NCBI RefSeq assembly: GCF_000282135.1
Contig: NZ_AKJW01000083.1
Location: 62,001 to 126,000, forward strand
Source of the DNA: Herbaspirillum sp. CF444
GTDB lineage: Bacteria; Pseudomonadota; Gammaproteobacteria; Burkholderiales; Burkholderiaceae_D
DNA length: 64,000 bases
Direction of reading: 5' to 3'
Below the pieces are notes generated by a model. It worked only from the letters and a program-made list of their open reading frames with translations. It made no database searches and was not told the origin of the DNA. This document shows, piece after piece, positions 41,486 to 49,784 of the stretch. Numbering within the stretch: the stretch's first letter is position 1; each line of letters starts with the position of its first letter. The position numbers and the translations under genes are program-made.

Positions 41486-41696
41486 GGTTTCCTCACAGCA
41501 AGTAAGGCCATGGTAGCACAAACAGGAAAATAGTGTAGGAAGCCGAAAACCCTTTACCAGCAAGGGATGCAAGACTTTCAACATGTCGTTTTCACATGTT
41601 TTTGAAGCGTGAAGGAATTTCCTGACGGAATCGTGGAATCGGTTGACGGGCAATTCCCTGCAACGACTCGGAAATACGCTCAGGCCATGCGGCCTT

Positions 41697-41987
41697 TCAC
41701 GGCATTGCCCGCTGTGTACCTGCGGCTGCGGTCCGTTCTTCGACCGTCAGCTCCAGCATGTCCTGATACACCAATTGCAGGATCTGAGATGCGCCAAGGC
41801 CTGGATGCGCACGGGCCTTTTCTGTCATCAGGCGCTCAGCCCGTCGCTGGTTGCCATCGCAGACATCGACGACGAATTGACGCTGGCACTGCTGCTGGCT
41901 CTGCTTGGGCGCTTGGGACGAGGCGCGCTTGTTGAGCAGATAAGCAAAGCCACAAAGAACGGCAAAAACCCAGAGAAAACCAGTCAT
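41697..41987 (-). CDS. Small membrane-anchored hypothetical protein
   Basis: 96 aa. An N-terminal helix (FLWVFAVLCGFAYLL) anchors a soluble part rich in Gln and Arg, with QRQFVVDVCDGNQRRAERLMTEKARAHPGLGASQILQLVYQDMLELTVEERT in outline, which looks like a compact helical domain. The ribosome site is weak, so the start and even its expression are less certain. Not recognised. Confidence 0.5.
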   Translation of the reverse strand: MTGFLWVFAVLCGFAYLLNKRASSQAPKQSQQQCQRQFVVDVCDGNQRRAERLMTEKARAHPGLGASQILQLVYQDMLELTVEERTAAAGTQRAMP

Positions 41988-42150
41988 GTTGAACTCGCAC
42001 GGTTAGACGTCGAAGTTCAATAGTGTGAATTTTTAGCCCCGGCCTTGATATAGGAAAACTCTCAAAACCCGTTGGGATGCATGCCCGGCACAACAACGCG
42101 GGCGATACGCGAACATGCAGAAGAAAAGGCAGGCTCCGAGCGAGACTGGC

Positions 42151-42972
42151 TCAGCCGAAAAATTCACGCAGCAGGAAGGCTTGCAGGCCCGCCGTATCGG
42201 CCGGACGAGCGGAAAGCGGAACCACACGACCGAGCTTCTGCGAATCCCAGTTGAAATCGCCCGAATAGTATTTCCGGATCAGCGCGATCATGCTGTCGAC
42301 GATGGCCTTTTCCACGTCGCCGTTGGGACCTGCATCCACGGTGATGGTCTGGCGCTGGCTATTGCGCACGTCGGTCGTCCAGCCGCGGAATATGTACTGC
42401 GCCACGCGCGGCCCCTTGCTGACGATCTCGAACACGCCATTGGTGCCGCCGCTGGCTTTGCGCGTCTGGAAGGCGATGTTGGCGCGCGCAATCTCGTTGG
42501 CCGATGGGCCCTGCTCCGCGGCCCGCGCCTCGGCGTTCTCGCGGGCGGCGGAATCCTCGGCTGCGCGGCGGCGTTCGCGTGCGGCATTGAGCATCGTGGA
42601 CATGTCCATTTCCGGCGGCGCCTGCGTGATGGCGGTCGGCGATGGTGCAGGCGCTTCGCGAGCCGGCGCCGGGCTTGGCTTGGGATTGGCGCGTGCGACC
42701 TGTTTGGGTTGTGGTGAAGTTTTCTTGACCGGTTTGGTCTTTTCCGGTGGCGTCGGTTGCTTGACGACGGCCGGTGGAGGCGTACTGCGGACGAATGTCA
42801 CCTCAAGCGGTTCGTGTGAAGAATTCGCCTGTACGTTGATTTTTTGCAGGCTGGGCCGCAAAACGAAAAACAGCACCACGTGAATCAGTATCGACAGGCT
42901 GACGCCGACGATCGTCCTGTTACGCGTGCGTGTTCTGGGGGTCGAGTGAGAAAGTATCGTAAAAATCGTCAT
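42151..42972 (-). CDS. TonB-like protein (energy transducer / TonB C-terminal-type)
   Basis: 273 aa from the ATG at 42972 (MTIFTIL). It has a TM helix at about residues 22-41 (TIVGVSLSILIHVVLFFVL, with the His typical of TonB's membrane helix), a Pro/Lys-rich periplasmic spacer (about 65-120; PPEKTKPVKKTSPQPKQ), a helical segment (ARERRRAAEDSAARENAEARAAEQ) and a C-terminal domain of about 100 residues ending SARPADTAGLQAFLLREFFG. The layout fits TonB-type energy transducers, but the C-terminal domain lacks the clear YP..A...G.V.V.F motif. No exbB/exbD gene is adjacent, so partners must be elsewhere. Confidence 0.75.
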   Translation of the reverse strand: MTIFTILSHSTPRTRTRNRTIVGVSLSILIHVVLFFVLRPSLQKINVQANSSHEPLEVTFVRSTPPPAVVKQPTPPEKTKPVKKTSPQPKQVARANPKPSPAPAREAPAPSPTAITQAPPEMDMSTMLNAARERRRAAEDSAARENAEARAAEQGPSANEIARANIAFQTRKASGGTNGVFEIVSKGPRVAQYIFRGWTTDVRNSQRQTITVDAGPNGDVEKAIVDSMIALIRKYYSGDFNWDSQKLGRVVPLSARPADTAGLQAFLLREFFG

Positions 42973-43144
42973 ACCATGCAGCAACAACGGATAGCATCCA
43001 ATTTTTAGCGCCCATCATACTCGATACAAGACGCATCGGTCCTGGATCGATGATCCGCAATGCTACTGGCTTGGGCTGAAGAATGCAAACCCGCCGCTCG
43101 CGCATGGCCAGCCGGCTTGCGATCTCCGGCGGCGTTGTCCGGTC

Positions 43145-43333
43145 TCAATGCCGCCAGTGCCCGCCGCCGCCCCGCCAACCACCCCAATAGCCGCCGCCGT
43201 AACCGTAATAAACGCTGGCCGAAGGCACCACATAGACGGGTGCCGGCGCCCCATAATACGGATACGGGTCGTAAGGCACGGCGACGCAGCCGCCCAGCAT
43301 GAGCGCCGGGATGATCCACAGCAAACGTTTCAT
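43145..43333 (-). CDS. Small Gly/Tyr-rich lipoprotein
   Basis: 62 aa from the second of two adjacent ATGs (GAGG upstream). A lipoprotein signal with lipobox LGGC ends at about residue 16, and the mature part is composed almost only of Pro, Tyr, Gly, Val and Trp (DPYPYYGAPAPVYVV...YYGYGGGYWGGW). Such short Tyr/Gly-rich lipoproteins are common in Burkholderiales; function unknown. The opposite strand is also open because of composition. Confidence 0.7.
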   Translation of the reverse strand: MKRLLWIIPALMLGGCVAVPYDPYPYYGAPAPVYVVPSASVYYGYGGGYWGGWRGGGGHWRH

Positions 43334-43605
43334 CATGTCCTCACTGCCGGAATTATTCTTTTTGCATCATCCTATTCCGACGGCACCTTTTCCAGCGTAA
43401 TTACCTTTTGTTACCTTGCGCGTGAGACCGATAGATAGCGATACATTGATACCGCTCATGCGCCGCCGCTATCGTGCCGCACCGTGGATGCTTATATAAT
43501 CAGCGCTCCATAAAAATATTCAATCACCACGGAGACCATCGATCGGCGCCCTGCTCCCGCCAGGCGCCGCGTCGTCGCCCGCTCCCTTCACCGACAAGTG
43601 TACTC

Positions 43606-44757
43606 ATGACTACCGCTTCCGCCCCCGTTGTCGTCATCGCCCCCGACTCCTTCAAAGGTTCCCTGAGCGCCCAGCAAGTTGCTGAAGCGATCGGTGCCGG
43701 CGTGCTGGCTGCGGCGCCGGATGCCCAGATTCGCCTGTGCCCGATCGCCGACGGCGGCGAAGGCACTCTCGACGCTCTGCTCCATGCCGGCGGCGAAGTG
43801 CGGCGCCTGCAGGTGCGCGGCGCGGCCGGCGCCATGCATGAAGCGGCAGCCGGCATCCTGAGCGACGGCAGCGCCGTGATCGAATCGGCCGAAATCGTCG
43901 GCCTGACCGATGCGGCGGGAACCGCCGTGGCGGTGCAAGACCGTTCCACGCTCGGCATCGGCGACGCCTTGCTGGCTCTGCTGGACAGCGGCGCGCGGCG
44001 TTTCCTCATTGCGCTGGGCGGCAGCAGCACCAATGACGGCGGCATCGGCATGCTGGTCGCGCTGGGTCTGAAACTGCTGGATGCGGAAGGCAAGCTGCTC
44101 GACCCGGTGCCGTCGCAACTGGACAAGCTGGCGCGCGTCGACGTCAGCGGCCTCGATCCGCGCCTGAAAGACATCCACATCGTCGCCATGTCCGACGTCG
44201 ACAATCCTCTGTGCGGCGAACATGGCGCAACTGCCGTCTTCGGTCCGCAAAAAGGCGTCAACCCGGAGCAGGTCAAACCTCTCGATGCCTTGCTCGGCCG
44301 CTTTGCCGCGCTCTTCGAACAAGCCTGCGGCCGCAGCGAAGCCCTTTCTCCCGGCGCAGGCGCTGCCGGCGGGCTGGGCTATGCGCTGCTGATGCTGGGC
44401 GCGGAGTTCCAGTCCGGCGCCCAAACCGTCGCCGACTATATCGGCCTCGATGCGGCATTAAAAAACGCCGATTGGCTCATCACCGGCGAAGGCCGCAGCG
44501 ACGCCCAGACGCTGCACGGCAAAGCGCCCTTCATCGCGGCCCAGCGCGCGCGCCTGGCAGGCGTTCAGACTTCGCTCTTGTCGGGCGGCATCGATCGCGC
44601 CTCCTTGCCCCAGTTGCAAACCAGTTTCTCGGGATGTTTTTCGATCGTGTTCGGTCCGGCGACGCTCAACGATGCCATCGCCAATGCTGCGGCGCTCTTG
44701 AAAGACAGCGCCGAACAGATGACGCGGCTGTGGCTGTCTGGCCGCAATATGCGCTGA
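43606..44757 (+). CDS. glxK: Glycerate kinase (GlxK/GarK family)
   Basis: Phosphorylates D-glycerate (giving 2-phosphoglycerate in this family) in glyoxylate/glucarate use. 383 aa from the ATG at 43606 (MTTASAPVVVIAPDSFKGSLSAQQVAEAIGAG). Family signature elements: APDSFKGSLSA, CPIADGGEGTLDAL, ALGGSSTNDGGIGMLVALG, SDVDNPLCG, GAGAAGGLGYALL and LITGEGRSDAQTLHGKAP. The open frame runs 44 codons further upstream without similarity, and there is no strong ribosome site, so the start is moderately certain. It is monocistronic, with a hairpin and a DnaA-box-like site after it. Confidence 0.93.
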   Translation: MTTASAPVVVIAPDSFKGSLSAQQVAEAIGAGVLAAAPDAQIRLCPIADGGEGTLDALLHAGGEVRRLQVRGAAGAMHEAAAGILSDGSAVIESAEIVGLTDAAGTAVAVQDRSTLGIGDALLALLDSGARRFLIALGGSSTNDGGIGMLVALGLKLLDAEGKLLDPVPSQLDKLARVDVSGLDPRLKDIHIVAMSDVDNPLCGEHGATAVFGPQKGVNPEQVKPLDALLGRFAALFEQACGRSEALSPGAGAAGGLGYALLMLGAEFQSGAQTVADYIGLDAALKNADWLITGEGRSDAQTLHGKAPFIAAQRARLAGVQTSLLSGGIDRASLPQLQTSFSGCFSIVFGPATLNDAIANAAALLKDSAEQMTRLWLSGRNMR

Positions 44758-44792
44758 CGACAGGCGCTAGCGACAACCGCTTCCCACAGAAA

Positions 44793-44831
44793 AAAGTTAC
44801 CCACAAAAACTGGGGGTAACTTTGTGGATAA
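44793..44831. terminator. Hairpin after glxK overlapping a DnaA-box-like pair
   Basis: AAAGTTACCC (44793-44802) and GGGTAACTTT (44814-44823) form a 10-bp stem after glxK, without a long T-run. TTACCCACA (44797-44805) and TGTGGATAA (44823-44831) overlap it and form the same inverted DnaA-box-like pair seen at 37279 and 39720. An AT-rich segment follows (44850-44885). Confidence 0.5.
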
Positions 44832-44934
44832 AGTTGAGGAGTTTTCGCTATCTTCTTGATTCTAAATAAATTTACCTGATTGATAAAAGTGGATGCATTT
44901 ACGCGCGCCCACTTCGACGGCATCAACCAATCGC

Positions 44935-45981
44935 TCAGACAAGACCAAACTCCCCTGCGATCAGCTCATAGGATCGCTTGCGCGCCTCGTGCTCATGAAT
45001 GATGGTCACGATCATGACCTCATCCGCGCCATAGGCCGCCGCCAAGGCTTCGATCTGCTCCCGCACCTTTGCCGGCGAACCCACCACGGCGCGCCGGCCC
45101 GACGGCAAAGTCGACGGCGGCAGATTGTATTCGTCAAAAAACTTCAGCGCAGTGTCCACTGACGGGATCTTGTCCAGACGCCGTCCGCTGTGCATGTGAA
45201 TCAGCCGCATGCCGTAACTGGTTGCCAGCAACCGCGCTTCTTCGTCGGTGTCGGCGCAAATGACTTGCAAGGCCACGCCCTGGCGCGGCGAAGGGCAACG
45301 CGGCGACGGCACGAAATCGCGCCGGTAACGTTCGGCCACCGGTTCGCCGGCGGCATGGATGAAATCGGCAAACATATAAGGCAAGCCCAGTTCAGCCGCC
45401 CAAATCCCGCTTTGCGCGGAAGAACCCAGCATCCAGGGCTGCAGTAATTCCGGACTGCCGGGCAAGGCCGACAAGCGCGCAAACGGATGATCCTCCGGCA
45501 ACTCATCCCAAAGATAGCCCAGCAGCTCGTTCAACTGTTCGGGAAAATCGTCCTGCGGACGCTGACGCCGGTCGCGCTGCAACGCCGACGCCGTCAGCGA
45601 GTCGCTGCCCGGCGCCCGCCCCAGCCCCAGATCAATGCGCCCCGGATACAGCCCGCTCAGCATGCTGAACGACTCCGCTACCTTTAACGGGCTGTAATGC
45701 GGCAGCATGACGCCGCCGCTGCCCAGGCGCAGGTGCGATGTCACCGCGGCAATCGAGCCGATGAGCACTTCGGGACTGGCGCACGCCAGGGACGTGGTGC
45801 CGTGATGTTCTGCTACCCAGTAGCGGTAGTATCCAAGCCGGTCGGCGAGGATCGCCAGATCGATGGCATTTTTCAGCGCCTGGGCGCTGGACACGCCTTC
45901 CGATACCGGTGCCTGGTCGAGAACGCTGATCTGCAGCGAGGCGCTGGATGAAGGGACTGAATGATGGTCGGAAACGGACAT
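44935..45981 (-). CDS. Luciferase-like (LLM class) flavin-dependent oxidoreductase
   Basis: 348-aa TIM-barrel flavoprotein of the bacterial luciferase family, MsnO8/YhbW-type: LQISVLDQAPVSEGVSSAQALKNAIDLAILADRLGYYRYWVAEHHGTTSLACASPEVLIG in outline, then LRLGSGGVMLPHYSPLKVAESFSMLSGLYPGRIDLGLGRAPGSD. The WVAEHH motif and GLGRAPG are diagnostic. Substrate unknown (alkane/alcohol or aldehyde oxidation is typical). The C-terminal region (SPAKVREQIEALAAAYGADEVMIVTI) is the usual flavin-pocket end. It stands alone, upstream of and divergent from the eps locus. Confidence 0.92.
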   Translation of the reverse strand: MSVSDHHSVPSSSASLQISVLDQAPVSEGVSSAQALKNAIDLAILADRLGYYRYWVAEHHGTTSLACASPEVLIGSIAAVTSHLRLGSGGVMLPHYSPLKVAESFSMLSGLYPGRIDLGLGRAPGSDSLTASALQRDRRQRPQDDFPEQLNELLGYLWDELPEDHPFARLSALPGSPELLQPWMLGSSAQSGIWAAELGLPYMFADFIHAAGEPVAERYRRDFVPSPRCPSPRQGVALQVICADTDEEARLLATSYGMRLIHMHSGRRLDKIPSVDTALKFFDEYNLPPSTLPSGRRAVVGSPAKVREQIEALAAAYGADEVMIVTIIHEHEARKRSYELIAGEFGLV

Positions 45982-46505
45982 GACGGTAGCGAGCGGCGAT
46001 TAATCCGGCAAGGATAGACGAATTCGCTCAAACCGTTTTTTCACACCCGCTTTTGCCTGGCCGTAGAGAGAAAGGAAAAGTCACGCAGCAGGGACGCATG
46101 GGCGTAATGTTCGCGCAACATTGAATTGATATCGTGCAATTTATATGCTTAACTGGCTGCGTAGCCGACACTTACGCGGTTCTCCGTCGCAGTTCGGTGA
46201 ACTAACATGCGTAGCGAGTATGCGTAAATCTGATCCATTGGCAGATAATAAAAACAGATAAATTTTCCCAAGAGGAAACATTTGCCAATAACGAGACTAA
46301 AATTGTAAAAATTTTCAGAGTTTTTAGAATTTTTTCAAAAAAAATGCATTTTCGATTAAGATGCACGAATTAGTTGTCACATTTACAAAACTTTGTCTCG
46401 CTGATTCACGTTTATTGCGCTCACAGCAATACCCTGCACAACGCAAATCGCACAGTGGCACAGTCGCAAATCGTTTTGTAATGCAATCAGTCCCGGGAGT
46501 TAAGT
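45982..46505. other. AT-rich regulatory region upstream of the eps operon
   Basis: 524 bp without a gene, separating the divergent LLM gene and epsE. The part from about 46250 to 46345 is unusually AT-rich for this window, with several A/T tracts (AAAATTGTAAAAATTTT, GAATTTTTTCAAAAAAAATG). TGCGTAGC occurs twice (about 46159 and 46209). It must carry the eps promoter and is a natural place for silencing or activator binding; no known operator is identified. Confidence 0.6.
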
Positions 46506-47408
46506 TTGCGTCGATCAGTCTTGTCTCTTCTTGCCGTCATTGCCTTCCTGGTGAGTATCTCCGCATTTGCACAGGTACCGACGGATCCAACCAAAACCGG
46601 CGAAGTGATGTCCGCACCGCCGGGCACGCTGTCCACGCTGGCGCTTCCCTCCTCTGCAGTCACCAATACGCGCGTCGGTTCAGGCGATGTGTTGCGCGTG
46701 ACCGTCTTCGGCCAGCCCGATCTGTCGGCGGAAGTCGGCGTCAACGACAAGGGCGTGCTGACCTTGCCGCTGATCGGCGGCATCGACGTGACCGGCCTGA
46801 CGACCAGTGAAATTTCGGCGCGCGTCGCCGATGCGCTGCGCAAAGGCCAGTATCTGCGCAACCCCGAAGTGTCGGTCGAAGTGATCCAGTTGCGCAGCCA
46901 GATGGTGTCCGTGCTCGGCGAAGTCAGCCGCCCGGGCCGTTATCCGATTCCCGGCCACCTAAGCGTGCTGGAGTTGCTGGCGACCGCCGGCGGCTTGACA
47001 ACCCAGGCCGACCAGACCGTCACGCTGCTGCGTCGCAAGACCGACGATAGCGGCATCGGCGGGGCAGAAAGCGACGTGCGCATCCCCATCCTGCTGGGAG
47101 AAACCAAAGCCACCGCGCGCAGTCCGCTGGATGTCGAACTCAACAACGGCGACGTCGTCTACGTCAACAAGAAGAAACTCTTTTACATCCACGGCGAAGT
47201 CAACCGGCCCGGCTCCTACCCCATGGAACAGGACATGAACGTGATGCGCGCCATCTCCCTCGGCGGCGGCATGACGCAGCGCGCTTCGCAGCGCCGTATT
47301 TATATCAATAGGGAAATACCTGACAAAGGCGTAGAAGAAATCAAGGCAAAATTGACGGACCCGGTCTTGCCCGGCGACGTTGTCTATGTCAACGAAAGTC
47401 TGTTCTGA
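46506..47408 (+). CDS. epsE: Polysaccharide export protein EpsE (Wza-like, without lipid anchor)
   Basis: Outer-membrane/periplasmic export component that forms the channel for exopolysaccharide. 300 aa, with TTG start (GGGAG six bases upstream, no better start) and a signal peptide MRRSVLSLLAVIAFLVSISAFAQ that lacks a lipobox Cys. Poly_export domain: GSGDVLRVTVFGQPDLSAEVGVNDKGVLTLPLIGGIDVTGLT in outline, then SLBB domains (VSVLGEVSRPGRYPIPGHLSVLELLATAGGLT and FYIHGEVNRPGSYPMEQDMNVMRAISLGGGMTQRAS in outline). It is shorter than E. coli Wza and fits EpsE of methanolan-type loci. First gene of the locus, 20 bp before epsF. Confidence 0.9.
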   Translation: MRRSVLSLLAVIAFLVSISAFAQVPTDPTKTGEVMSAPPGTLSTLALPSSAVTNTRVGSGDVLRVTVFGQPDLSAEVGVNDKGVLTLPLIGGIDVTGLTTSEISARVADALRKGQYLRNPEVSVEVIQLRSQMVSVLGEVSRPGRYPIPGHLSVLELLATAGGLTTQADQTVTLLRRKTDDSGIGGAESDVRIPILLGETKATARSPLDVELNNGDVVYVNKKKLFYIHGEVNRPGSYPMEQDMNVMRAISLGGGMTQRASQRRIYINREIPDKGVEEIKAKLTDPVLPGDVVYVNESLF

Positions 47409-47428
47409 ACAAACATCAAGGTTATAAC

Positions 47429-48811
47429 GTGAATCTGCAGGCTCCGGAAACCGGTTTATCTTCCAAACAGCTGGCGTCGATGATCTCGGCGCGGCGCAGC
47501 ACGATATTCAAGACGCTGCTGGCCACGGTGGCGGCGACGATCGTCGTGACCCTGTTGCTGCCGAAAACCTATACCGCCTCGTCCGACGTCTACCTCGACT
47601 ACAAGGGCAACGATCCCATCAACGGACGCCTGTTCTCGCCGATGATGGACGAGAGCTACATGCAAACCCAGCTCGACATGATCAAGAGCCAGGCCGTGGC
47701 GGAAAAAGTCATCGATGCGCTCGACCTGGAACGTACCGCCGCCTATCACGAAGCGGTCGAACGCAGCGGCGAAGCCCGCGCGCACTCGCAGTTGGTCAAG
47801 CGCATCAACGACCATACCATGGTGGTGACGCGCCGCTCCAGCCGCGTGATCGAAGTCGAATATGCCGCGGACACCGCCGAGCAGTCGCGCGACCTGGCCA
47901 ATGCCGTCGTGCGCGCCTACATCGACCTGAACCAACAGATATCCTCCGCTTCGGCGCGTTCACGCCGCGAGCAGTACAACGCGCAGCTGGAACATCTGCG
48001 CAAGGAAGCCGATTCGATTCAAGAGAAACTGACCAAGTACCAGCAGGAAGTCGGCATCCTCGATCCCAACGAACGCAACGACCTGCAATCGCGCCAGCTG
48101 GGCGACCTGATGACTTCGCTGATCGCCGTTCAGAACCAGCAACAGGAAGCACTGGCCCGCAAGAACGCCACCGACAGCCTGGTGCGCAGCGGCATGCGCG
48201 TCGACGAATTGCCGGAAGTCGCCCAGCGCCCCAACATCAACGATCTGAAGTCCAAACTCAGCGACGTCAACAAGCGCCTGGCTGACGTACAAGAGGTACT
48301 CGGCCCGCGCCATCCGAAGACAATGGCGCTGATCAGCGAGCGCGACGACATCGCTGCGCGCATCTCCCGCGAAGCGCGCAGTTCGCTGGATGCGCAGCAA
48401 ATCGACGCGCGCCGCCTGGCCATGCAGGAACAGGCGCTGCAAAAGGAAGTCGACACCCAGCGCGCCAAGCTGCTTGAGCAGAAACAGCATCGCGACACCA
48501 TCACCTCTTACCAGCGCCAGCTCGACAGCGTCGAGCGCGTCTACAACACCGCGCTGGCGAAGTACGATGAAATCCTCATGGCCAGCAACATCAACACCTT
48601 CGACCTGACCGTCCTGCGCGTGGCCGAAGTGCCGAGTACGCATTCCAAGCCGCTGCTGCTGCAAAACATCGCCGCCAGCATCGTGGTCGGCCTGGCGCTG
48701 GGCCTCTGCCTGGCCCTGCTGTACGAACTCGGCCAACGCAGGGTGCGCTGCGAAGACGATCTGGTGCGCGGCATCCATCTCCCGCTCATCGGCAACATCG
48801 GTATCCGCTAA
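47429..48811 (+). CDS. epsF: Chain-length determinant EpsF (Wzz family)
   Basis: Inner-membrane polysaccharide co-polymerase controlling chain length. 460 aa from a GTG. TM1 is at about 26-45 and TM2 at about 420-440. The periplasmic part between is a long coiled coil (SRREQYNAQLEHLRKEADSIQEKLTKYQQEVGILDPNERNDLQSRQLGDLMTS in outline; about 165-400), typical of the PCP2 type found in eps loci. VLGPRHPKTMALISERDDI is the GNVR-type signature. The Wzz domain follows at the N terminus (TASSDVYLDYKGNDP). The cytoplasmic end stops after YELGQRRVRCEDDLVRGIHLPLIGNIGI and does not carry a kinase domain, which is encoded separately by epsG. Confidence 0.9.
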   Translation: MNLQAPETGLSSKQLASMISARRSTIFKTLLATVAATIVVTLLLPKTYTASSDVYLDYKGNDPINGRLFSPMMDESYMQTQLDMIKSQAVAEKVIDALDLERTAAYHEAVERSGEARAHSQLVKRINDHTMVVTRRSSRVIEVEYAADTAEQSRDLANAVVRAYIDLNQQISSASARSRREQYNAQLEHLRKEADSIQEKLTKYQQEVGILDPNERNDLQSRQLGDLMTSLIAVQNQQQEALARKNATDSLVRSGMRVDELPEVAQRPNINDLKSKLSDVNKRLADVQEVLGPRHPKTMALISERDDIAARISREARSSLDAQQIDARRLAMQEQALQKEVDTQRAKLLEQKQHRDTITSYQRQLDSVERVYNTALAKYDEILMASNINTFDLTVLRVAEVPSTHSKPLLLQNIAASIVVGLALGLCLALLYELGQRRVRCEDDLVRGIHLPLIGNIGIR

Positions 48812-48818
48812 GACTGCA

Positions 48819-49784
48819 ATGACCATGGCAACAGAAAATACATCGACCGCACCGACCACTACGGGAACCGCCGACAAGATGGGCGCCCGCTTCGTGGAAG
48901 CGGGCCTGCTGACCGAAGAACAGGTCGCACGCGTTGTCGAGTTGCAAAACTCCGCCCATATCCGCTTTGGCGAAGCCGCCGTCCGTCTCGGGCTGCTGAC
49001 CGAACAGGATGTGCAGGCGGTGCTGTCCAAACAGTTCAACTACGCCACCGCCCTGACCTCGACCGAAGGCCTGGACAAATCGCTGGACATCGCGCTGGCG
49101 CCGTTCGGCATGGAGGCCGAAGCGATCCGCCAGATCCGCGCCGAGTTGTCGATACGCCTGAGCGACCAGGAAAAAATCTCGCTGGCCATCGTCAGCACCG
49201 CCGAAGGCGAAGGCAAATCCTATCTCGCCGCCAGCCTGGCCCTGGCGTTCTCGCAGATGGGCAAACGCACCCTGCTGATCGACGCCGACATGCGTTCGCC
49301 CAAGCAGCATCTCCTGTTCGGACTGGGAAACAAAACCGGCCTGTCGACCATGCTGGCCGGCCGCACCGAGATTTCCGCCGGCGGCCTGACCGAAGGTTTC
49401 CCGCATCTGCATGTCCTCAACGCCGGCCCCCAACCGCCGAATCCGCTGGAAATCCTGCTGCAGCCGGCGCTGAGCAACCTGATGCGGCAACTGGCCAATG
49501 ACTTCGACGTCTTCATCGTCGATACGCCGGCTGCGCAAACCTCTTCCGACGCGCAGACCATTTCGCAGCAAGTCGGCATGTGCCTGCTGGTGGTGCGGCA
49601 GCATCACTCCCGCCTGGACGACCTGCGTCAGACACAAGCGCAAATGAAAACCGCAGGCGCACAAATCATCGGCACGGTCTACAACCAGTTCGCCGAAGAA
49701 GACGCCTTCGACCAGCTCGAAGGCAAGGGCAAAAAACTATGGCACCGTCTGCGCAAATGGCTGAGCAGCCCACTCAACAGGTAG
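48819..49784 (+). CDS. epsG: EpsG tyrosine-kinase-like co-polymerase ATPase with N-terminal MshEN-like domain
   Basis: 321-aa cytoplasmic partner of EpsF. C-terminal BY-kinase/MinD-type ATPase with Walker A STAEGEGKSYLAASLA (Ala replaces the usual Pro of SxxPGEGKS), A' LLIDADMRSPKQH and Walker B VFIVDTPA. The C terminus (GKGKKLWHRLRKWLSSPLNR) has no tyrosine cluster, so the classical autophosphorylation tail is missing. The N-terminal 75 residues (RFVEAGLLTEEQVARVVELQ; RFGEAAVRLGLLTEQDVQAVLSKQ) read like the repeated MshEN motif (RLGE..V..G.L......L..Q), a c-di-GMP-binding fold in type II secretion/MSH ATPases. Ends inside the start of the flippase gene. Confidence 0.85.
   Translation: MTMATENTSTAPTTTGTADKMGARFVEAGLLTEEQVARVVELQNSAHIRFGEAAVRLGLLTEQDVQAVLSKQFNYATALTSTEGLDKSLDIALAPFGMEAEAIRQIRAELSIRLSDQEKISLAIVSTAEGEGKSYLAASLALAFSQMGKRTLLIDADMRSPKQHLLFGLGNKTGLSTMLAGRTEISAGGLTEGFPHLHVLNAGPQPPNPLEILLQPALSNLMRQLANDFDVFIVDTPAAQTSSDAQTISQQVGMCLLVVRQHHSRLDDLRQTQAQMKTAGAQIIGTVYNQFAEEDAFDQLEGKGKKLWHRLRKWLSSPLNR

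Noticed and set aside
46456-46470. Possible sigma-54 (-24/-12) promoter before epsE: TGGCAC followed by a GC-like -12
   Set aside because: The -24 element TGGCAC is present, but the position of the -12 GC is occupied by AA, so the required spacing fails.
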